From positions 5,828,001 to 5,892,000 of the forward strand of contig JAWQUS010000030.1 of assembly GCA_036365455.1 (NCBI GenBank): a stretch of DNA of 64,000 nucleotides, in the 5' to 3' direction. The position numbers were made by a program, and so were the translations under genes. Under the pieces are notes generated by a model. The model saw nothing but the letters and a program-made list of their open reading frames with translations. It had not been told where the DNA came from and ran no database searches. This DNA is from Macrosoma leucophasiata. Taxonomy: Eukaryota; Arthropoda; Insecta; Lepidoptera; Hedylidae. Of this stretch, positions 57,401 to 64,000 are shown piece by piece; position 1 is the stretch's first letter, and the number at the start of each line of letters is the position of its first letter.

Positions 57401-60335
57401 GAGGCGATACATTACCATCTAACCGAAACACGATAGTGCCGAACACTGCCATCTGGCGGCAAATAGATTAAGTAATGCGTTAGTGCGTGGTGCCTACGCC
57501 CTCGAGTTCCTGGACTGTAACTCGACCATTAGTAGATAAGTTACAAGTCGCTGTAAAGAAGGGATGGATGGAAGGGAAGGGAGGAAGGGATGCGCGATGA
57601 GGAAGATGTGGCAGTAGTTCGCTTTCATCAGACCAACATTGAAACTAGCTTTCTGTCTCCTCTATGTGGTCGTCGCTAGCTAAGTGTCGCCGCACACGAG
57701 CCACCGGCCACAACCACAAAACGTTGCCACTGGCATATTTCCTATAGTTTTCATACATTTTATATGAACTCGACCGGTTGACGCCGGTGGCCGCCTCACG
57801 CTACAAATCGTCGTTGCTCGCTTCTTGTGGCCCGCACCGGCCATTAAATCGCCGCCACACGCCACTCGCGCGATTCCCCTTCCCTCAATTAACCTATTCC
57901 AGTCGAATGCAACATACGTACCTACGTGATATAGGAGTTATATATCAGAGATTAAATCCCAAAAGCAACCACCGGCCACAAGTGACTTTCGCTCGCTTCA
58001 GATACCTTTGTAGCCGCTTCGAGCTTCTCGTGGTGGCGTTTGTGGCTGTCACGTGTGGCCCATTTGCGACGACCCTAAGGCTCCTTTCATTCTGCAGCGT
58101 GTCGCCGGTCGCGTGCGGCGAGACCGGCGATACGCAGTACAAAAACGCTACCGGCAAGCACGCAACACAATGAAAGCCACTATGGAGCTTCATACAAATC
58201 GCACCGGTCGCGCGCGTACGTGACCGGCGACACGCTGCAGAATGAAAGGAGCCTAAGAGATTAGCGCACAGTTTACGCATTCAACTTTATAAAGTTTTAT
58301 TCCGAAAGCCACATCCGAATATATTTTTTTCAGGGAACCGTTATAAGACAACAGCATTTATTAGTTGGTAAATATTTCCAATGCACCTGCACCCGATGCT
58401 CCGATGTCACGGAGCTCGGCACTCATATGAGCTCTGCGCTCTGTCCCGACTGCAAAACAGGCTACCTGACACAATGCAAGGATGACACATGGGTATGTCA
58501 TGATTGTAAAAAGCTGATTGAAAACACCAACCTTGAATTTAAAGTTAAATGTTGCTCGGATAAACTCCAAGTTATAAGTAAGTTGAGAATAAAATTATTG
58601 TTATTGTCGCAGTTAGATTATAAAAGGCGTCGGGACGTGACGACCCCATCGCCTTCTAGTGAAGGCGAATTTTTCCGCTAGTACAGTCAGTCAACCTAAC
58701 AATGGCGGTCAATCCATTATAATAGGGTGGTAGTAAAAATAATAACACGAGATTAGCAGCATCGTCCCGCGATCCAGGAAAAAGTTAGGCGGTTCGAAAC
58801 TGACAGGATGATGTCATAATCGAAAGCTAAACAAAAGCATTTGAGTTAGGCGGTCGGCCCCCAGTTCAGTTTCTACTGTCTTAATAAGATCGAAGGACCA
58901 ATTTGAAATTTAAATCGTTTTTTTTTTAATTTTACAGATAAAAAAGATGAAAAAGAATTAGAGGAATATATAAAACATGTATCGTTAATATTAGCACCCA
59001 ATCATTACTTACTGATTGAAGCCAAGCAACGTTTAGCTGGCGTTTTAAGGGATATAATCAATAGAGAACCTCGGCCGACGAAGAAGGTGATGCGACGGAA
59101 AATAGAATTGTGCCGCGAGTTACTACCGGTATTAGAAACGCTAAGCCCAGGAATATGCAGAACGAAAGGTAACCATGGACTCCGATATGTGTACAGAGGC
59201 GTCATGGGTTGCTCCCCGTGGATATTCTCGGCATAGTTAATATTATTAATGAGAAAGGGAATTTGCTTGTTGCGATTTCGCGCATAAAGTTACGGATATA
59301 ATGGTGATGTCCTCTGGTATTTTACATTCGGGTTTCATCCCCAAACAGGTGGCACCCCAATGCGGGGCACTCCCGCCTTCTCCCTTTTGCAACGCTTCTG
59401 TATATATTATGTTCAAAGCTTATACTTACTTAACGAAATATAAATTTGTTCTTGTAATTCCAGCTATCACATTATATGAATTGCACGCTACTATAGTTCA
59501 GTTGGCCAAGAAATTGTTTGATGCTCGTGAATTAACGGCTTCAGCTTACATGGTAAGATGATCTTTTCAATTTTCTCTTCGACTAGAATACACTCCCGAT
59601 TTGCGCATTGCCGGATACCGCGTCCGCCCCCCACGCCTTAGCCCTAGCATGACCCGCATGCCGTTATTACGGTTACTACCAACCGATGACTAGAGAAAAA
59701 GTCCCCAAAAGCCCTAAGCCGAGGATCGGACCCACATTGGTCTCCCTAGCAGTTGTGCAAAATTTAAGGTCCTTTTAAGAGCCCTTAGTGCTGCCAATTT
59801 ATTCAAAATATTTTTTTTTTATATCTTATTGGCGTTAAATAAAAGATATTCATATTATTTCAAGTACTTCTTGTAGTCTGTTGTCATGTTTAATTTAAAA
59901 TAATATTTTTATCTAAAACTATTTATGTTAGCAAGTTACCCCCCTACTCCTCTCACACCTTCCCCTCCCCCCTTTTCATCACGGTTTTTGTACAGTAATA
60001 AATACATTGTGGACCGGTGGTTAATATAACTTGTTTGATAAGAGCTACCCAACAATTAAATAAATAAAACGCTCTCATATATTTGATAAAACAAAAATAT
60101 TTTTTTTATTTTATAGGACGAGTTGTCAAATGCCGAAAAATATTTGAAGCGTTCTCTGGAGATGTTATTCATAGAACCAGGAAACTCTCCCGAAGGGGAG
60201 TTATGTGCTAAGGCTCTTGAGGAATATAGAGCGTTGAAAGCGACAATGGGCAGCGTATACGATGCCATTCATGCAGAAGGAAAAACCTATGTTAGCGGCA
60301 CAGGGAAAGAACCCGAACAAACTACGGTGAATTAA
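54448..60335 (+). CDS. SMYD-type MYND/SET-domain protein (putative lysine methyltransferase)
   Basis: Coding exons are 54448-54491, 54828-55024, 55772-55995, 56885-57172, 58334-58577, 58938-59168, 59464-59552 and 60117-60335. They total 1536 nt, 511 aa, with all junctions GT/AG and in frame. The protein starts MNTKYEVQVSEKLGRYAVAA, the N-terminal half of a split SET domain. A MYND zinc finger follows at about residues 45-85 (CFDCHSP, CKKCSVAPVC, HSKDEC). The C-terminal SET half has LKAAMLAHDCTPNTHM and KKGDTIFYNY, then a post-SET cysteine cluster (YFQCTCTRC) and a helical C-terminus. The layout resembles arthropod SmydA proteins. The usual asparagine-histidine-serine-cysteine SET motif reads AHDC here, as in some SmydA members, so catalysis is not assured. 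The exact orthologue is not named. Confidence 0.9.
55175..55425 (-). repeat. Family A copy, SMYD intron 2
   Basis: CAAACAAGCGTACAGTTCAC, TGTGCCAGAAATTCCAGGGC, TTAGGTAATGCGGTGGCG. More decayed than most copies. Confidence 0.6.
56025..56335 (+). repeat. RTE-type LINE 3' tail, SMYD intron 3
   Basis: Uninterrupted counterpart of 14780-15130, ending AGCTCCAGGCCTTCTCCAG and GTCCAGCAGTGGGACTT. Confidence 0.6.
56757..56842 (-). repeat. tRNA-like sequence, probably SINE-derived
   Basis: On minus: A-box TAGCCTAGTGG and B-box GGTTCGATTCC in correct order and spacing, within GAGGTCCGGGGTTCGATTCC. The ends do not form an acceptor stem, so it is not called as a tRNA gene. Confidence 0.5.
57228..57540 (-). 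repeat. Family A copy, SMYD intron 4
   Basis: Starts (plus) TTTTTTTATGTAAGGAAGGT and ends near CTGGACTGTAACTCGACC. Near full length. Confidence 0.7.
57670..58075. repeat. GC-rich repeats with inverted GGCCACCGG-type words
   Basis: CCACCGGCCACAACCAC near 57700 and CACCGGCCACAAG near 57970 recur alongside inverted copies (GCCGGTGGCCGCC near 57783). No complete element boundaries were found. Preceded by a purine-rich run (GGAAGGGAAGGGAGGAAGGG) at 57570-57590. Confidence 0.45.
58079..58253. mobile_element. 175-bp Harbinger-like MITE
   Basis: TAA at 58076-58078 and 58254-58256 flanks terminal repeats GGCTCCTTTCATTCTGCAGC, which continue for about 35 bp with one or two mismatches. A 3-bp TAA duplication is the PIF/Harbinger signature. 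It ends about 80 bp before SMYD exon 5. Confidence 0.75.
58625..58735 (+). repeat. Unassigned repeat, copy 2
   Basis: Same order of blocks as 49805-49930 (GGCGTCGGGACGTGACGACC, GTACAGTCAGTCAACCTAAC, AATAGGGTGGT). Confidence 0.5.
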
Positions 60336-60397
60336 GAATAACAAGTCAATTGTTGAACACAGTAATTTATTGTCAACAATTTATTTAATCCTATATT

Positions 60398-60403
60398 AAT
60401 AAA
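60398..60403 (+). terminator. Poly(A) signal of the SMYD-type gene
   Basis: AATAAA 63 bases after the stop codon. Confidence 0.75.
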
Positions 60404-60461
60404 AAATACAAAGCTAAACATACCTTTTCTTTAAATTAAAATGTTAATCAGTATCTTCCAC

Positions 60462-60467
60462 TTTATT
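60462..60467 (-). terminator. Poly(A) signal of a convergent minus-strand transcript
   Basis: TTTATT on plus is AATAAA on minus, 48 bases downstream of the candidate stop at 60517-60515. Confidence 0.35.
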
Positions 60468-60514
60468 AATATAGCAATCACAGAATTTTCAAGGACAATT
60501 ATGAGACACGTGAA

Positions 60515-60602
60515 TCACAAATTATCGCCCTGTAGTATTTGTACTTGTACACTCTTTGGTACGCATAATTCGCCAGTTATGATTTGCCGCTCTGGTGCCG
60601 CT
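60515..60602 (-). CDS. Candidate terminal exon of an unidentified minus-strand gene
   Basis: After a good acceptor on minus (TTTTTCACAG), one frame reads APERQIITGELCVPKSVQVQ followed by seven more residues and TGA. A second frame is also open, so the reading is not certain. The word use looks coding, and an AATAAA follows. No upstream exon was identified before the window edge. Function unknown. Confidence 0.3.
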
Positions 60603-60996
60603 CTGTGAAAAATAAAACCCAAAAATTATTTCAAGCATATCGCGTCGTGGATCAACTCAGTGTGACCAGACTCTAGCAACATATCATTTTAGTTGAAAAA
60701 GTGTGTTATTTCTACTTCATGTGTTGTATTTTTTTTCTTTTGCGGTTTATAAATTAGAAGCGGTGGCTTTTTATTTATTTTTTAAAGACTAAAATATTAT
60801 ATTGTCTTATCCTTCAATGACATATTACAATAACTCGCCAGTCGCCACGTTAGGTATTATTAATCAAGGTAGTGCTTTAGGCGCTTATACACTGGCAACA
60901 CAAACAATTTTTTGACATGTCTTTATTTGTAATGTCAGGCTTCGTTCTTTTTATTTATTTTTTTATTCAGAGTAATGATTATAAGTAAAGTTAGTC

Positions 60997-61200
60997 GACG
61001 ACCCGGTTAGTCCAGCGGTGTGAAACCATCGTTTGATTCGAAGGGTCGCGGGTTCGATCCCCGCACCGGGACAAATATTTGTATGGCCTACAGATATTTG
61101 TTTCGGGTCTGGGTGTTTGTGTATGTGTTGTATGTGTACAACGGCACCCACGACACAGGTTTATACCTACTGTGGGGCTGTGAGTGTAAGCGTATTTTAT
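60997..61200 (+). mobile_element. tRNA-derived SINE (family B), copy 3
   Basis: Cleanest of the three copies: GACGACCCGGTTAGTCCAGC, B-box GGTTCGATCCCCGCACCGGG, CAGATATTTGTTTCGGGTCT, CACGACACAGGTTTATACCT and GAGTGTAAGCGTATTTTATT, then a T-run. Confidence 0.9.
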
Positions 61201-61419
61201 TTTTTTTTTTTTATTTTAAAGTACGAAATATTGATTTTATTTTGTTTCGTTATGTACAGAGAGACTGACATTTTGTTTTGTTCTAAAGAAAAACTGTTCA
61301 GTTCACTAGAAACTTTGTATTTCGTTTACCTATTTTGCGAAGAAAGGTACAATTTGCAGATGGATGATTGTTTGGAGGATAGTGGAGGATACAGATTGGC
61401 GCTGCACAGAGCATAGTTA

Positions 61420-62180
61420 TCTATAATCAGCCGAAAAGGGACTCGTGCTCGAATTACGATCAGCTAAATCGTTGTCATGGCGAATATATAGATATCGTAA
61501 GTAATAAATCAATATCAGTACTGTCCTGTACCTTTATTGTTATATAACATAACTATAAGTAAATAAATATCATTGTACATGAAATGATTCACAAGTTTGT
61601 GTTATTATTTTCTGAATTTTCACCCAAATCAGGGTCTATGGCAAAAATTGACTCAAAATAAGAAAACACATAATAAAATGAATAAACACAATATGATATA
61701 GGTATGAAGATATAAATTATACATATTTGTGCAGTAAAATTGAGTATAAATCTTTACATATGGTACAATCTAGTTCATTAAAAATACTTTTATGATTGGT
61801 AAGACACTGAGGCTAGGCCAGGCCGTATACAGGGATTTGGAAGACAATTCAGATGATATTATCATATTATCACACAAACATTCTGTGAATAAATAATTTC
61901 ATGTACAATGATATACCTACCAGAAACAACTTACCAATGATTATACATTTTATTAACCTGATGTAAAATTTGTTACAGATGTAATAACAATAAAAAAGTA
62001 ATTTTATAAAACAAATTCTATTTTTCACTTGAAAAGGGTGATATATATTACAAGCGCTGCTAAGGAATAAAAATACTTGTTTACATAAAGAGATTGTAAA
62101 TTAATAAACAACACAGATAAACTCTTACCAGGTAGGTGTGTGGAATTAATATCATTCTCATGTCATATATTATGTGCCTA
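61420..62180. other. No gene recognised
   Basis: Strongly AT-rich sequence without a credible exon on either strand. Confidence 0.4.
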
Positions 62181-62184
62181 CTAG

Positions 62185-62390
62185 CGGCTCGCCCCAGCTT
62201 CGCGCGGTTGCATGTTACCTACCCTCTCTTATTCACCTTAGCATGATGTTACATAGCCTAAAGCCTTCCTAGATAAATGAGCTATCTAGCACTGAAAGAT
62301 TTTTTCAAATCAGACCCGTAGTTCCTTAGATTAGTACAAGCAAACAGACAAACAAACTCTTCAGCTTTATTAAATTAGTATATATAGAAA
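62185..62390 (-). mobile_element. Helitron-like element end
   Basis: CTAGCGGCTCGCCCCAGCTT is the reverse of the GC-rich end seen at 43965-43992, and ATGTTACATAGCCTAAAGCC follows. Sense minus. Confidence 0.45.
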
Positions 62391-62404
62391 ATATAAGTAA
62401 TTCA

Positions 62405-62695
62405 TTATGTAATTAACTGTTCACATTGATGGTATGGGATGCAGCAGCCCATAGAAACCAGGTACTAAAAGGTTAAAAAAAAACTAGAAGGTTCACTGCA
62501 TTTTATTCTCACCTCTGAAACCTAAGAAGGTCTACCTCTGTTCTGAAATGTATGGGGTTTCACTCATGTGTATTGATTAGATGGTAACCCATCTAACTAG
62601 ATCACAATAATAGTGCTGAACATTTTAATTGGGACGTAGAAATATTAGGTAATGTGATAGTGCCTATCTCCTCCAGCTCTTACTGAGTAAATAGT
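62405..62695 (-). repeat. Family A copy, old
   Basis: Recognisable order (GTTCACATTGATGG, AGCAGCCCATAG, TAGTGCTGAACA, TATCTCCTCCAGCTC) but with many substitutions and small insertions. Confidence 0.5.
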
Positions 62696-62729
62696 AAGAT
62701 AAATATGTCACATTATTTTTTATCTACAG

Positions 62730-62895
62730 GTATAAGGTCAGCTACAAGAAACAAGAAAACTTCTGCACTTCACCTCACTAGTGCAGTGCAACCAAAAACT
62801 CTAATAGAAATTTATCAAAGCAAAATACCTACTTCTGACTTTCATTTCTTATGTAGGTATATAATGTTGGGCCGTAATTGGATGAGAGATCAATA
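62730..62895 (+). CDS. Candidate terminal exon of an unidentified plus-strand gene
   Basis: An acceptor TTTTATCTACAG opens a 55-codon frame containing SATRNKKTSALHLTSAVQPK and FLCRYIMLGRNWMRDQ. Its TAA stop (62893-62895) lies inside the AATAAA signal CAATAAAAT. No upstream partner exon was found, and the family is unknown. A retroelement fragment remains possible. Confidence 0.3.
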
Positions 62896-63189
62896 AAATT
62901 AAATTATTTCATTGTAATTATGTAGTTGCAAGATCTGTGGATATATGTCTTTGAACTGAAATGATTCTATACAAATAATTCATATTTGAAATATATGTTG
63001 TTGGAAGTATCTTATTGAATCTTTTATTTTCCTATAAATTATATAGATATCTTGTGCTTCACACTCTGAGCCTTCCCTATAAGGCGTGAACATATATCCG
63101 TACATAGAAAACCTATGATATCGTAATCTATGTTATTATTAGTTTGTGTAATAAAATGGCAAACAAGCATATTGTATAGGTACTTACAT

Positions 63190-63370
63190 TTTTTTATGTA
63201 GGTACTTATTGAAAGTGGCAAACAAACATGCAGTTCACATTGATGATAAATGATGACTGCAGCCTATAGACACCCATACAAAGACCAGAGGTCAAAATGC
63301 AGATGTATTACCACTACTGAGGCCTAAGGTGTTATGCCTCTGTGCCGGAAATTACAGGGCCGTAACCCTG
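63190..63370 (-). repeat. Family A copy
   Basis: TTTTTTATGTAGG at the left, GTGGCAAACAAACATGCAGT, CAGAGGTCAAAATGCAGATG and TGCCGGAAATTACAGGGCCG. 5'-truncated on its sense strand. Confidence 0.7.
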
Positions 63371-63719
63371 GGGTTCACATGCTGTGGAACAATATTAAAA
63401 ACTAATTAGTCATTTTATAATTTCACCTTCACAAACACACTGAACCGTAACTAAACTATTTTTTCACGGATTGGAAAGTAAATACATTAGACTATTATTT
63501 TATTATGTTAGTGTATAATATATTAAAATAATGGTTTGGACATACAAATTATTTTATAATTATTAGTACAGATAAAGTTATTTTTGTTAGGAACATTCCT
63601 GACAATACTTTTACAAAAAAAAATTAATAGGTACTTAATAGCATTAAAAAATCTTTAAAAATTAACGTTTAATAAAAAGGAAATACAAACAACAATAAAA
63701 CAATTACACATATTGTTAA

Positions 63720-63795
63720 CATCTGACAGGATTCGAATCCTTGCTATGCTGCCAGTTAAACTGTAGAATTTTCCATTACGCCATTTGTCTGTTTC
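63720..63795 (-). repeat. tRNA-like sequence
   Basis: On minus: TGGCGTAATGG (A-box) and GGATTCGAATCCT (B-box-like) at plausible spacing. The acceptor stem does not pair, and the T-arm has one consensus mismatch. A tRNA relic or SINE head. Confidence 0.4.
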
Positions 63796-64000
63796 TTGAT
63801 GCGACGAATATTGGGTATATAAATTATACCATTTCTTTCGTTTGTATGTGTGCGAATTACTAGTTCACGTATTCTAGTCGCAGTACAATAACCAATATTT
63901 CGAAATTGTAGCTATCAGAAGTCTCAACTAAATCAGAAATGTATACAGAAATGATTTTTATGTTCGCAAAACTCACATTAATTACTCCCTTTCGCTTTAA

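Noticed and set aside
57680..58280. Long GC-rich open frames on both strands in SMYD intron 4
   Set aside because: They cover inverted repeats and a Harbinger-like MITE. No protein similarity is recognised.
61262..61416. Short frame ending MDDCLEDSGGYRLALHRA after a TTTGCAG acceptor-like site
   Set aside because: Only 18 codons after the acceptor and no partner exon. Too little to call a gene.
63720..63795. Possible tRNA gene on minus
   Set aside because: B-box mismatch and no acceptor stem. A relic or SINE head fits better.

Overview
This is a eukaryotic nuclear window, almost certainly from a lepidopteran (moth or butterfly). It has four recognisable multi-exon genes with GT/AG introns in AT-rich DNA. 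It is densely interspersed with insect-type repeats: RTE-like and CR1/Zenon-like LINE tails, tRNA-derived SINEs, hAT and Harbinger-like MITEs, a mariner, and Helitron-like ends. There are no operons, ribosome binding sites or CRISPR arrays. All gene names come from reading the translated exons and recalling protein families; no database was searched.

Layout. (1) 0.9-7.4 kb, plus strand: the mitochondrial porin VDAC, complete in five coding exons (282 aa). (2) 7.8-10.7 kb: two odd repeat loci. The first is a terminal-inverted-repeat composite carrying two head-to-head RTE 3' ends and a 30-bp GC-rich minisatellite. The second is a 212-bp inverted repeat enclosing a 15-bp minisatellite and studded with TATCGATA octamers. 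(3) 11.6-21.9 kb, minus strand: COP9 signalosome subunit 4 (CSN4), complete in nine exons (410 aa), with repeat-filled introns. (4) 24.8-30.5 kb, plus strand: a full-length but broken non-LTR retrotransposon of the I type (gag-like ORF1; endonuclease, reverse transcriptase and RNase H in ORF2), bounded by an 11-bp direct repeat. (5) 31.2-50.5 kb, plus strand: LIN54/mip120, the DNA-binding CXC subunit of the DREAM/MuvB complex. I assemble 23 coding exons (881 aa), including a tandemly duplicated 75-nt exon and an 80-bp duplication of a splice donor. (6) 54.4-60.3 kb, plus strand: a SMYD-type MYND/SET protein in eight exons (511 aa). (7) 60.5 kb to the end: possible terminal exons of one minus-strand and one plus-strand gene, mostly repeats.

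The genes do not form a pathway: VDAC serves mitochondrial metabolite exchange, CSN4 cullin deneddylation, LIN54 cell-cycle transcriptional repression, and the SMYD gene is a putative lysine methyltransferase. Every assembled exon chain keeps one open frame across all junctions, which is the main support for the models. The observations most worth following are the LIN54 exon and donor duplications, the shared 3' tail between the commonest short repeat and a LINE fragment here, and the two inverted-repeat minisatellite loci at 7.8-10.7 kb.
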